Notes: generated by a model not told the origin, from the sequence alone. A stretch of 64,000 nt of DNA from G965220075 sp965220075 (GCA_965220075.1 OZ244806.1:1674001-1738000), one strand, 5' to 3'. Shown: positions 51,688 to 60,592, counted from the stretch's first letter. Made by a program: numbers and translations.

Positions 51688-53235
51688 CTAGCGGCCCAGC
51701 TCCTCCAGCAGGACGTGGGCGGCGTTGTGCCCGGGCGCGCCCGTCACCTCGCCTCCTGGGTGCGTACCGGCGCCGCACAGGTAGAGGCCCTCGATGGGTG
51801 TCCGGTAGTCAGACCATCCCGGCAGCGGCCGGCGCGACATCATCTGCTGCGGAATGACATCGAGATGCCTTATGTTGCCGTCCGTCAGACCGATGCGCTC
51901 TTCGATGTCCTCCGGAGTCAGCAGCGTCCAGTCGATGATCGCGTCCCTGAAGTTCGGGGCGTACTTGCACATCTCGTCGATCAGCCGCTCCCCGAACTGC
52001 CGGCGCATCTCCGGCCATGAGCCGTCCCGGATGTGGGGCGGTAGGAAGTAGACCCACATCGACAGTACGTGGTGGCCCTCCGGGGCGACCGTCTTGTCGT
52101 ACACGGACGGGATCTGGACCTGGATGATCGGCGTTTCGGTAACCCGGCCGTTCTTGGCGTCGTTCCAGCTCCGCTCGGACTGCTCGACCGTGGGACAGAG
52201 GCTGACCATGGCCAGGTGCTCCGGGTTGTACCCGGCGCCGAGGTGGCCGGAGAAGTCGGGCAGCTCTCGCAGGGCGCAGAGGAACTTGGCGGAGGCTGAC
52301 TGCGTCTTCAGCGCTCTGACCTCGTTGACGAACTCCTTGTCGAGATCGGACTCGTCCAGGAGTTTGAGAAAGGTCCGCTTGGGGTCCGCGTTCGACAGGA
52401 CGACGTCGGCCTCGATCACCTCTCCGTCGACGAGTCGGACGCCGGCGGCCCTGCCGTTGTGCGTCAGGATGCGTCTGACCTCGGCGCCCGTCCTGATCGA
52501 CGCGCCCGCCGCCTCGGCGGAGCGCGCCAGCGACTGGGTGATGGCGCCCATGCCGCCGCGCACGATCCCGTAGTTCTCGGTGTCCTCCCGGAAGGCGCTG
52601 TACCTGTAGAGCGCGGTGATGTACGCGCTGCCCGGCGCGCTTATGTCCCCCATGTCCATCGCGCCGGTACTCACCGCCGCCTTCATCTCGTCCGAGACGA
52701 AGTAGCGGTCGATCAGGTCCTTGAACGGGACGGTCAGCAGCGTCGCCAGGAGCTCCTCCTCCCCCTCCTGACGGAACCTATCCGTGAGCTCGGCCAGCGA
52801 GGGAGGCGGGCTGAGGTAGTAGTCGCTGAGGATCCCGACGGCGCGGTGCCACAGGTCGGCCCATTCGATCCAGGCGTCGGCGTCCTGCGGCGACAGCTTG
52901 CGTATCTCCTCGGCCGTCTTCTCGTCGTCGTGCCAGAGAGTCAACGCCTTTCCGTTGGGGAAGGGGTGGACCCGCGACGGGTCGATGGGGTAGACGTGGA
53001 ATCCGTGCCCGCGCAGCTCCAGGTCGTCGATCACCTTCTGCTGGAGGATGTGGCAGACGTATGAGCAGGTGGAGATCCTATAGCCCGGGAACCACTCCTC
53101 GGTCACCGCCGCGCCGCCCACGACGTCCCTGCGCTCCAGTACCTGGACGTTCAGGCCGGCCCGTGCGAGGTACCCCGCGGCGACGAGGCCGTTGTGCCCG
53201 GCGCCAACTATTACGACCCGCGTATTCTCGGCCAT
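51688..53235 (-). CDS. Phytoene-desaturase-like FAD-dependent oxidoreductase (PYROXD2-like)
   Basis: 515 residues. FAD-binding start VVIVGAGHNGLVAAGYLARAGLNVQVLERRDVVGG, typical of the phytoene desaturase/PYROXD2 group. The middle has VVLSNADPKRTFLKLLDES and a C-terminal FAD motif near GLYLCGAGTHPGGEVTGAPGHNAAHVLL. No carotenoid gene is adjacent, so a carotenoid role is not supported. A general amine/alkene oxidoreductase is the safest call. Confidence 0.88.
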   Translation of the reverse strand: MAENTRVVIVGAGHNGLVAAGYLARAGLNVQVLERRDVVGGAAVTEEWFPGYRISTCSYVCHILQQKVIDDLELRGHGFHVYPIDPSRVHPFPNGKALTLWHDDEKTAEEIRKLSPQDADAWIEWADLWHRAVGILSDYYLSPPPSLAELTDRFRQEGEEELLATLLTVPFKDLIDRYFVSDEMKAAVSTGAMDMGDISAPGSAYITALYRYSAFREDTENYGIVRGGMGAITQSLARSAEAAGASIRTGAEVRRILTHNGRAAGVRLVDGEVIEADVVLSNADPKRTFLKLLDESDLDKEFVNEVRALKTQSASAKFLCALRELPDFSGHLGAGYNPEHLAMVSLCPTVEQSERSWNDAKNGRVTETPIIQVQIPSVYDKTVAPEGHHVLSMWVYFLPPHIRDGSWPEMRRQFGERLIDEMCKYAPNFRDAIIDWTLLTPEDIEERIGLTDGNIRHLDVIPQQMMSRRPLPGWSDYRTPIEGLYLCGAGTHPGGEVTGAPGHNAAHVLLEELGR

Positions 53236-53425
53236 GGCAAGCTCCTCCCGCCTGCGTCACGGCGGTATTTGCAAGCTAGGACGCCCGGCGAGCGCGTGTC
53301 AACCTAAACCATGGACGATTGTGCAGGTGACTCCGCGGACATGCCTTTCGGCACGGTAGCGCCTAGTGGTAAACCTTGACTCACCACCTAAAGAGAAATA
53401 AGAACTGGTTGGTGTCCAATGCGAA

Positions 53426-53585
53426 GGAGACCTTTGCGTAACCCCCCGTCATTCCCGCGAACGGAGACCTTTGCGTAACCCCTCGTCATTCCCGCGCACG
53501 CGGGAATCTAGGCCCCACCCAACCTGGAACCGCACGGGGTCCTTCCCGGACATCCTTAGCCTGACCGGGTTATGCAAACGTCTCC
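53426..53585. mobile_element. MITE-like element, copy 2, with a 37-bp partial copy in front
   Basis: A full 123-bp copy (53463-53585) with the same inverted ends and central ATTCCCGCG palindrome as the copy at 37393. It is preceded by 37 bases (53426-53462) that repeat its left end up to the palindrome, probably from slippage or a nested insertion. Flanks show no clear target duplication. Confidence 0.8.
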
Positions 53586-53912
53586 GGAGCGGGTTGTGGC
53601 GTTTTGTTGAACCGACAATCCATCACGAACGACGTGCACCTGCGATGAAGCCGGAATTTCCCATCGGAGGTGGCCCCAGACTCAGGGAGCAACCCAAACG
53701 AGATGGCGGCATCACAAGCGGGTCTTTAGATGGTCTGTCAATCTCCGGCGTCTCCAAACGAGGGACACGATCTCCCCCTTAGCCAGGCGCCGGAGACGAC
53801 CGGCCGATACGATCCAGCACTCCCTGAAACAGCGCTCGGGGCGCCGCCGCCGCGGACAACTGAAGGGCTGGCAGCCGCGCGCGGGTCGGTTCATCAACGT
53901 GCAATGAATGAC

Positions 53913-53918
53913 TACAAT
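53913..53918 (+). promoter_or_regulatory. Predicted -10 box TACAAT before the NodB lipoprotein
   Basis: TACAAT, followed by GCGCCCCTGCCTGGCG, lies 41 bases before the ATG at 53959. The LRR gene has TAGAAT with the same following sequence 40 bases before its start. No good -35 was seen. Confidence 0.4.
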
Positions 53919-53958
53919 GCGCCCCTGCCTGGCGCGGATACCGGTGACCCGATACATG

Positions 53959-56589
53959 ATGCGAGCGTGGTGGCTGCGGGCGGCTCTGGCGTGCCTGGCG
54001 CCGCTCGCCGTGGTGGCGGCTTGCGGCCCTGTCGAGTCCGAAGTTGCCGGTGACACGCCGGCGCCCACGGCCGCGCCTGCTGTAACCCAGCCGAGCGAGC
54101 AGCCGGCTCCGACCCCCGAGGCGACCACTGCCGTGGCGCCGGCCCCGACGGCCCGCGTTACCGACCGCGCGGCGACGGCCGCACCCGTGGCAACCAGAGC
54201 GGCGCCGACCGCAACCCCGACCAGCAGCCCGTCCCCGCCCGCGCCGCGGGCGCCCACCGAAACCCCGTCGCCCACCCCCACTGCCGAGCCGACCGCCGCC
54301 GTAAACCTGTACCTTCCGCCGGCTACGGCCGCAGCCGCCACGCCCACCGCCGTAGCGGAGACCGAGCCGACAGCCCAGGACTTGATGGCCGAGCGGCTGC
54401 GCCAGCTTGTCCAGGAGGGCATCCGGCAGGAGTTCCCGATGGCCGAAGCCCAGCCCGTGCACGTGTTCCCTCTGGGTCTGTCCGACGCTGCGGGCGATTT
54501 CTGGGGCGCGGTCACGGACGGCCCGCAGCCCTTCCGGTTCACGGCCGACGACGAGGGTGTGAGCTTCTTTCACTTCGCAGCCGCGTACCAGCTCTCCGAG
54601 GCGGACGAATGGATCGAGGTCGACCGTCTGGAGATTGAAACTGCCCCGCAGCACACGCGGGTTGAGCTGCCGTCGACGGGATGGGTGACGCCCGGCGGTG
54701 CGCGGGTGGCCTGGATCGCGGTGAGCGGCGGCACCGGCGCGCACGCCGGAACGCTGGACATCATTGGGTTCGATGGCCGAACGCTCCACACCGAGCTTTC
54801 GTGGTTGAGCGCACGCCCGAACGGGGGCGAGATCGTGGACCTGGACGGCGACGGGGTGGCGGAGGTCGTGGTCGACAACTCGAACCCATACGTCTTCTGC
54901 TACGTCTGCGCGGTTGAGCTCAAGCGTGAAGTCCTCTACCGGTGGGATGGATCACAGCTCGCTCCCGTGGAGCTGCGCGCCCCGAGCACGAACGTGCCCG
55001 ACGACGTCGCCAGTCAGGTCGATCACGTTGTGGCGCTGGCCCAGGCCGATCTCTGGCGGGAGGCGGCGGTGGCGGCGATCGCCGCATCCAGGCAGGCCCC
55101 CGAGAGCCCCGATATCCGGTGGCTCTCGATTCTGGTCAACCGGACCGCCACGGCGCGGCTGATCCACGCCGGCACGCCGGCACAGCCGCTGCTGACCATG
55201 GTGTTCGCCGGCGAATACGGCCTGGCGGTCGAACTCATGCGCGCGTTCGAACCGGCCCGGGCGTTCGCCCTCGACGGGCCGCTCATCGTCGACACGGAGG
55301 CGGAATACGACCTGGCCACCATGGCCACCCAGCTGCTCGACTACACGACGCGGGCGCTGGACGCCGCCCCGGACCGGGCCGAGATCCACGCCGTGCACGC
55401 CCTGGGTCTCACGCTGGCCTCTCCCGATGACCTCGCCGAGGCGCGGTCCGCCATGCGGCGGGCCGCGGAGCTCGCGCCCGACGACGCGTTCTACCGGGCC
55501 GTGCGCGACTTCCTCGCGGACGCGCAGCAGGCCCCCGGAACACCCCCGGGGCCGCCCGCCGGCCCGGAGCCGATGCTGGCCGGCCCGTCTCCAGCGTACT
55601 TTGCCGAGGGCTACCTGCTCGGGAGCGGTGATCGCGGCCGGTCCGTCAAGGCCCTGCATCAGCGGCTGGCGTGCATCCCGGTGCCGGGGTTCAGTGACCC
55701 CGGACGGTATTTCGACGTGTATCACGAGGCGACGCGGCGAGCCGTCGTGCAGTTCCAGGCCGACCGTGGGCTCACCCCCACCGGTGTCGTCGACGCGACC
55801 ACCTGGAACGCGATCGAGGAGGCCAGCGCCGCGTCGCCTTATTGCAGCGTGGAAGCGCCAGCCCCATCTGCCAGCGCCTACAACCGACTCGTCTTCAACC
55901 GATTCGCCTTCGACCGACTCGCCGAGGACCCACCAGCCGACAACCCACCGGCGGACGACCCACCCGTCGGCGCTCGGAGCCGGCCCGCCTATGGGGAGGC
56001 CGGCCAGCCGGTGGTCTATCTAACCTTCGATGACGGGCCGCACCCGGACTACACCCTGCCAATGCTGGAGATTCTGTCGCGTTACGACGCCGTCGGTACG
56101 TTCTTCGCGCTGGGCGTGCAGGTTCAGCGCTTCCCCGACGTGGCGGTCGCGGTGGTCGCGGCTGGGCATCAGATCGAGAGCCACACCGTCAACCATCCGT
56201 CGCTCGCCCAGCTCACGCGGGATGCGTTTATCGCCGAAGTGGTCGGCGGGGACGAGGCGATCCGTGCGGCCGTCGGCGACCGCGCCGATCCCCTCGCCTG
56301 CTTGCGCCCGCCGTACGGCGCCGTCGACGGCCGCACGGCCCCGCTCGCCGCCGAGCTTGGAAAATCGCTTGTGATGTGGGACGTCGACCCGCAGGACTGG
56401 CGGCAGCCGGGCGCGGATCAAATCGCCGCGCACATCCTCTCCCACGCCTATCCCGGAGCGATCATCCTCATGCACGACGGCGGCGGCGGGCGCAGCCAGA
56501 CCGTCGCCGCGCTCGAAACGGTCCTGGCCGAGCTCTCGACGCGCGGGTACTCGTTTCGCAGCCTCCCCGTCTGCGACCCTGCTGGATAG
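53959..56589 (+). CDS. Lipoprotein with peptidoglycan-binding and NodB polysaccharide-deacetylase domains
   Basis: 876 residues. The start is set at an ATG after the predicted promoter (upstream ATGs at 53908 and 53956 are possible). Signal MRAWWLRAALACLAPLAVVAAC with a lipobox Cys at residue 22, then a long Pro/Thr/Ala linker. A region resembling VCBS/FG-GAP repeats (LDGDGVAEVVVD) precedes TPR-like helices (about 390-530). A peptidoglycan-binding module (about 555-620, SVKALHQRLACIPVPGF, TPTGVVDATTWNAI) and a NodB deacetylase (TFDDGPHPDYT near 690, HTVNHPS, RPPYG, DVDPQDW, LMHDGG) follow. It is likely an envelope enzyme acting on cell-wall glycans. The gene is followed by an hsdM relic. Confidence 0.88.
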   Translation: MRAWWLRAALACLAPLAVVAACGPVESEVAGDTPAPTAAPAVTQPSEQPAPTPEATTAVAPAPTARVTDRAATAAPVATRAAPTATPTSSPSPPAPRAPTETPSPTPTAEPTAAVNLYLPPATAAAATPTAVAETEPTAQDLMAERLRQLVQEGIRQEFPMAEAQPVHVFPLGLSDAAGDFWGAVTDGPQPFRFTADDEGVSFFHFAAAYQLSEADEWIEVDRLEIETAPQHTRVELPSTGWVTPGGARVAWIAVSGGTGAHAGTLDIIGFDGRTLHTELSWLSARPNGGEIVDLDGDGVAEVVVDNSNPYVFCYVCAVELKREVLYRWDGSQLAPVELRAPSTNVPDDVASQVDHVVALAQADLWREAAVAAIAASRQAPESPDIRWLSILVNRTATARLIHAGTPAQPLLTMVFAGEYGLAVELMRAFEPARAFALDGPLIVDTEAEYDLATMATQLLDYTTRALDAAPDRAEIHAVHALGLTLASPDDLAEARSAMRRAAELAPDDAFYRAVRDFLADAQQAPGTPPGPPAGPEPMLAGPSPAYFAEGYLLGSGDRGRSVKALHQRLACIPVPGFSDPGRYFDVYHEATRRAVVQFQADRGLTPTGVVDATTWNAIEEASAASPYCSVEAPAPSASAYNRLVFNRFAFDRLAEDPPADNPPADDPPVGARSRPAYGEAGQPVVYLTFDDGPHPDYTLPMLEILSRYDAVGTFFALGVQVQRFPDVAVAVVAAGHQIESHTVNHPSLAQLTRDAFIAEVVGGDEAIRAAVGDRADPLACLRPPYGAVDGRTAPLAAELGKSLVMWDVDPQDWRQPGADQIAAHILSHAYPGAIILMHDGGGGRSQTVAALETVLAELSTRGYSFRSLPVCDPAG

Positions 56590-56818
56590 CCGGCCGGCCG
56601 CCTGGATCGATACGACCAAGCGCGATCCCAAGGATGGCCGGGTGTGCCCGGTCGGCTATGAGACCAACTTCAACCGCCACTTTTGCCGGTACCGGAAGCC
56701 GCGGCCGCCGGAGGAGATCGAGGCCGATATACGAGCGCCGCGGGACGACATCGTGCGGATGCCGGTGGAGTTGACCGGCACTACACCTGAGGAGTTGAGT
56801 CGAACGCTCGACGTGTGA
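56582..56818 (+). pseudogene. 3' fragment of a type I methylase subunit (HsdM-like)
   Basis: A 79-codon open frame that overlaps the end of the deacetylase gene: DTTKRDPKDGRVCPVGYETNFNRHF, then CRYRKPRPPEEIEADI and VRMPVELTGTTPEE. The Asn-Phe-Asn-Arg plus PPRPPEEIEAD style matches the tail of type I N6-adenine methylases. The rest of hsdM and any hsdR/hsdS are absent. Confidence 0.6.
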
Positions 56819-56864
56819 TGTGTAAGATCAATACACATACTCATGAGATATACGGACAAAAGTC

Positions 56865-57140
56865 GTGGCCAGAGTCCAGCTAATTATTCCTGACGAAGAC
56901 CGTGACCGTTTCGCCCACCAGGCGCGGCGCGAGGGCATGACGTTGAGCGCGTGGCTGCGGACTGCCGCCCGCGAGCGGATGGAAGAGCGGCAGCGGTCGG
57001 AACCCTTCGAGTCACCAGCGGACCTCGAAAAGTTCTTCCGCGAGTGCGAGGTCCTGGAAGGGCCGACGATGGAACCGGATTGGAGCGAGCAACTGGTCCT
57101 CATCAACGAATCGCGCGGACGCGGCGCATCCACCACGTGA
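56865..57140 (+). CDS. VapB-type antitoxin
   Basis: 91 residues, GTG start. Ribbon-helix-helix-like start (ARVQLIIPDEDRDRFAHQARREGMTLSAWLRTAARERM) and an acidic tail that would bind the toxin. The stop overlaps the toxin start by 3 bases (GTGA). A decayed copy lies at 49775. Confidence 0.85.
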   Translation: MARVQLIIPDEDRDRFAHQARREGMTLSAWLRTAARERMEERQRSEPFESPADLEKFFRECEVLEGPTMEPDWSEQLVLINESRGRGASTT

Positions 57141-57532
57141 TCTTCGTCGACACGAACGTCTTCATGTACGCGGTGGGGCGGCCGCACCCCCTGCGGGGTA
57201 CCGCCCGGGAGTTCTTCGTTGAGTCCGCCCGGAACCGCAGACCTCTGTGTACGTCGGCGGAGGTTCTGCAGGAGCTGGTGCACGCCTATCTGCCGGTCGG
57301 GAGACTGCAAACGCTCGACGCGGCGATGTCGTTGGTCGTCAGGTCCCGCGTGGAAGTGTGGCCGCTGGAGGCCGAGGACGTCGGGTTGGCTCGGCAACTC
57401 CATGAGCAGTATCCCGCGCTGGGTGCGCGGGACCTCTGCCACCTTGCGAGCTGCCGCAGGCGCCGCGTACGTGAGCTCAAGACTTTCGATCAAGGCCTCC
57501 GCGCCGTCGACAGCCGCGGTCCCCGCCGCTGA
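57137..57532 (+). CDS. vapC: VapC-type PIN-domain toxin
   Basis: 131 residues, GTG start in the antitoxin stop. PIN fold: VIFVDTNVFMYAVG (first Asp), SAEVLQELVH (Glu), EDVGLARQLHEQYPALGARDLCHLASCRRRRV (second Asp), LKTFDQGL (last Asp). Ribonuclease of the VapC type, second module of this kind in the window. Confidence 0.88.
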   Translation: MIFVDTNVFMYAVGRPHPLRGTAREFFVESARNRRPLCTSAEVLQELVHAYLPVGRLQTLDAAMSLVVRSRVEVWPLEAEDVGLARQLHEQYPALGARDLCHLASCRRRRVRELKTFDQGLRAVDSRGPRR

Positions 57533-57694
57533 CAGCCGCCCCGCTGGACTGAAGCAAGGGTCCGTACATCACCAGGCGGGTCTTTCGAGCCTGTGTCTCG
57601 AAGCGTCGAGGGTTCGACTCGGAAGTGCTTTGCTTCGCGCAATAGACCGCGCGGCCGGCGTGGGTTGGCGCTAAGGATTGGCTTCATTGGTGGC

Positions 57695-57862
57695 ATGGGA
57701 GGCGGCGTGAGCGGGCTGCGCGTACGGCCGCTGCGGGTGATGGGCGCGGTACTGGCGGCGCTAGTCATCGTGGGCTGGGCGCTGGCGGTCTACGGGCCGG
57801 GGCGGCGCGCTGTGAATAGAATGTCCCACTGCCTGGCGGAGACACCTGGGGCTGGTACGTAG
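57695..57862 (+). CDS. Possible small membrane protein before the LRR gene
   Basis: 55 codons from an ATG, one predicted transmembrane segment (VMGAVLAALVIVGWALAVYG). Its stop overlaps the LRR start (TAG/GTG). The predicted LRR promoter lies inside it, so this could be a chance frame. Role unknown. Confidence 0.3.
   Translation: MGGGVSGLRVRPLRVMGAVLAALVIVGWALAVYGPGRRAVNRMSHCLAETPGAGT
57817..57822 (+). promoter_or_regulatory. Predicted -10 box TAGAAT before the LRR gene
   Basis: TAGAAT with the following GTCCCACTGCCTGGCG matches the spacing and sequence of the NodB lipoprotein promoter, 40 bases before the GTG start. No clear -35. Confidence 0.4.
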
Positions 57863-58962
57863 TGCGAGTGTGGTGGCTGCGGGCGGCTGTAGCGTGCCTG
57901 GGGGCGCTCGCGGTGGTGGCCGCCTTCAGCGCTGGCGGGTCCGAGGCGGCCGGCGGCGTGCCGGCGCCCGTGGCTGCTTCCGCAGCGAGCCGGCTGAGTG
58001 AGTCTCTGGTTGCGACCCCTTCAAGCATCACCGCTGGGACGTCAAGAGCGATGGAGGTGGATGCCGAGGGGGCGAACACGGACAGGGCCACGGCGGCCTC
58101 GGACAGGACCGTGCTGGTGGCGCTCTACGAAGCCACCGAGGGACGGTACTGGGATAGCAACGATAACTGGCTGAGCGAGGCGCCGATCGGTGAATGGTAC
58201 GGCGTCACCACTGACGCCAACGGACGCGTCACGGAGCTGCGCCTCGAGGGGAACAAGTTAAGCGGGGATATCCCGGCCGAGTTGGGCAACCTCGCCAATC
58301 TGCAAAGGCTGAGCCTCGGTTCGAACCAGTTGAGCGGGGAGATACCGGCCGAGTTGGGCAACCTGGCCAACCTGCAAAGCCTGAGCCTCCGTTCGAACGA
58401 GTTGAGCGGGGAGATTCCGGCCGAGTTGGGCAAGCTCGCCAATCTGCAAAGGCTGAGCCTCGGTTCGAACGAGTTGAGCGGGGAGATCCCGGCCGAGCTG
58501 GGCAACCTTGGAAACCTGAAAGATCTAGACCTCAGTCAGAACCAGTTGAGCGGGGCGATACCGGCCGAGCTGGGCAACCTTGGAAACCTGAAAGATCTAG
58601 ACCTCAGTCAGAACCAGTTGAGCGGGGCGATACCGGCCGAGCTGGGCAACCTTGGAAACCTGAAAGATCTAGACCTCAGTCAGAACCAGTTGAGCGGGGC
58701 GATACCGGCCGAGCTGGGCAACCTCGGCAACCTGGAAGATCTAGGCCTCAGTGGGGACCAGTTGACCGGATGCATCCCGGTGGGACTGCGAGATGCGCTG
58801 AGCAATGACCGTGAATTTCGGTATCGGCCCGACTGCGGTCATGGGAGGTTGCTCCAAGTGTTGGGCGCGACGCTGGCGGCGTTCCTGCTGGTAGGCGCTG
58901 TTCTGGCTCTACGCCGCCGCCGACGGCGCAAACTGGCTGGGACGGCGTGGATCGATGGGTAG
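57862..58962 (+). CDS. Leucine-rich-repeat surface protein
   Basis: 366 residues, GTG start. The N-terminus (MRVWWLRAAVACLGALAVVAAF) is nearly the same as that of the NodB lipoprotein, but the lipobox Cys is Phe, so it is likely cut by signal peptidase I or stays membrane-held. After a linker come about eight 24-residue LRRs (LGNLANLQRLSLGSNQLSGEIP) and a C-terminal membrane span (VLGATLAAFLLVGAVLAL) with an Arg/Lys tail. It probably binds proteins or glycans at the surface. The gene ends inside the MFS gene start. Confidence 0.88.
   Translation: MRVWWLRAAVACLGALAVVAAFSAGGSEAAGGVPAPVAASAASRLSESLVATPSSITAGTSRAMEVDAEGANTDRATAASDRTVLVALYEATEGRYWDSNDNWLSEAPIGEWYGVTTDANGRVTELRLEGNKLSGDIPAELGNLANLQRLSLGSNQLSGEIPAELGNLANLQSLSLRSNELSGEIPAELGKLANLQRLSLGSNELSGEIPAELGNLGNLKDLDLSQNQLSGAIPAELGNLGNLKDLDLSQNQLSGAIPAELGNLGNLKDLDLSQNQLSGAIPAELGNLGNLEDLGLSGDQLTGCIPVGLRDALSNDREFRYRPDCGHGRLLQVLGATLAAFLLVGAVLALRRRRRRKLAGTAWIDG
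58501..58716 (+). repeat. Three identical 72-bp tandem repeats inside the LRR gene
   Basis: 58501-58572, 58573-58644 and 58645-58716 are base-for-base identical, each encoding one 24-residue LRR (GNLGNLKDLDLSQNQLSGAI plus PAEL). Flanking repeats differ. This points to recent amplification and possible length variation. Confidence 0.9.
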
Positions 58963-60592
58963 CTCCCAAGGTCATCCGGCGGCAGTACCTGCAAGCGGCT
59001 GGCGGCGGGCCGTGGTGCTCGCCGTGGTAGTGCTCGGCGTGTTCATTGCCACCGTCGACCTGCACGACCTAAAGCGAGACTTGTTCAATGCAGTGCTCCA
59101 ACCCGGTGAGGAGTCAGCGCCCGCCGCGTGGGTGTCTTACTCGGGCTACCAAATCATCTGGATGGTGAGTCTGCCCTTGTGGGGCAGGCTCACGGACCTC
59201 TTTGGGCGGCGGCGGGCCTGGCTGGCCGGGATGCTGCTCTTCGTGGCCGGCTCGGCGAGTGCGGCATACAGCGAGGATCTGCTTCAATTCGCGATTTCGC
59301 GCTCAATTCAAGGACTGGGAGTGGGCGCTATTTTCGCCGTCGGGCCGGCCCTAATCGGGGACTTGTATGCGCCATCCCAGCGAGCCAAGTGGCTGGGCGT
59401 GCTGGCCGCGGTTTTCGGTTTGGGGTTTATTGCCGGGCATGCTGTCATCAGCCTGTTATGGCCGGTGCTGATTAGGGTTGCATGGGCCTGGGATTCGCAC
59501 TTTTACCTGATTCGCTGGACCCTTTTTCTAAATCTCCTAATCGGCGGACTGGTGATTCTGGCAACATTGCTCTGCCTGCCACGGGCGGAGTCTGGCGTAC
59601 GGCCTCGCATCGACGTGGCGGGCGCGCTGACGTTGGTCGGAGCCGCGGTGCCGCTGCTCGTCGTGATTCAGATTGGGGGCCGTGCCTTTGACTGGCTGTC
59701 GGCGCCCAGCGTCGCGCTGCTCGGCGGAGCGGCCGTCATGCTGGCGGTGCTGCTGATGGTGGAGAGGCGCGCCGCTGATCCCTTCATTAACTTACGATTC
59801 CTGAAGAATCGGACCTATCTCGTGGCGGTCCTTCTAGCGGCCATCGTGGGCGCTGTCTTGACCATTGCCGTGCATTACGGTTGGATCGCTTTCGATCTCA
59901 CTGCGGTCGACAACATATGGTGGAGGAAGTGGAGGTGGCCGCTCACATCGGTGGCGCTCGGTTTTGTCGTGAGCGCATTGGTGGCCGGGCTTATTGTGTC
60001 GCTTACCGGCCGCTACAAGGCGCTGATACTGCTGCTGCTGCCGGTTGTGGCGGCGGGCGCGCTGCTGCAGTCTCGGGTGAACTTGGAGTCGACCGAGATC
60101 GAAGTCTTACGAAACTTGGCGATAATGGGGCTCGGTCTCGGCGGTCTGTTCGCAGTGCTGATCGTGGTCGCCCAGAACGCCGTTCCATTCCGCAATCTGG
60201 GCGAAGTGACGGCCGGGGTGCAGTTTTTCTTCGCGTTTCTGGGAACCGCCGTGGTGACGCGCATAGTTGAATTGCTGCGCAGCGCGTGGTACGGCGCCAA
60301 CCAGCAGGAGCGGCTCCCCGCCTGGCTCCGTGATGGGCAGGGGCTGGAGCGCTTGGACATGCCGGCCGGGTCGATTCAAATTGACGGTCCGCAGGGCGCG
60401 AGCGAGCTACTCCGCGAGGTTGGGAACGTGACCCTGATGGACTCACTCGGCGGAGCTTTTCTGGTGATCGCTCTGCTCGCGGCGGCCGGATTCGTCCTGG
60501 CGACGCGGCTGCCCGAGTTGCCGCTGCGCCGCGCGACCGACACCGAGATGGACGATTCAGGCGCCGCCGCTCCCGCCAACGGCGGCCCGTAG
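58955..60592 (+). CDS. MFS transporter (DHA2-like)
   Basis: 545 residues, 12 to 14 predicted transmembrane helices. Motif A GRLTDLFGRRRAWLAG (about residue 75) and a DHA2-type layout (SRSIQGLGVGAIFAVGPALIGDLY) are clear. A long extracytoplasmic loop sits near the C-terminus. Probably drug or metabolite export. The start overlaps the LRR stop by 8 bases, suggesting cotranscription with the LRR gene. Confidence 0.88.
   Translation: MGSSQGHPAAVPASGWRRAVVLAVVVLGVFIATVDLHDLKRDLFNAVLQPGEESAPAAWVSYSGYQIIWMVSLPLWGRLTDLFGRRRAWLAGMLLFVAGSASAAYSEDLLQFAISRSIQGLGVGAIFAVGPALIGDLYAPSQRAKWLGVLAAVFGLGFIAGHAVISLLWPVLIRVAWAWDSHFYLIRWTLFLNLLIGGLVILATLLCLPRAESGVRPRIDVAGALTLVGAAVPLLVVIQIGGRAFDWLSAPSVALLGGAAVMLAVLLMVERRAADPFINLRFLKNRTYLVAVLLAAIVGAVLTIAVHYGWIAFDLTAVDNIWWRKWRWPLTSVALGFVVSALVAGLIVSLTGRYKALILLLLPVVAAGALLQSRVNLESTEIEVLRNLAIMGLGLGGLFAVLIVVAQNAVPFRNLGEVTAGVQFFFAFLGTAVVTRIVELLRSAWYGANQQERLPAWLRDGQGLERLDMPAGSIQIDGPQGASELLREVGNVTLMDSLGGAFLVIALLAAAGFVLATRLPELPLRRATDTEMDDSGAAAPANGGP

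Noticed and set aside
58257..58790. Regular repeat spacing that could suggest a CRISPR-like array
   Set aside because: The repeats are in frame and encode LRRs, with no unique spacers. No CRISPR array was seen anywhere in the window.
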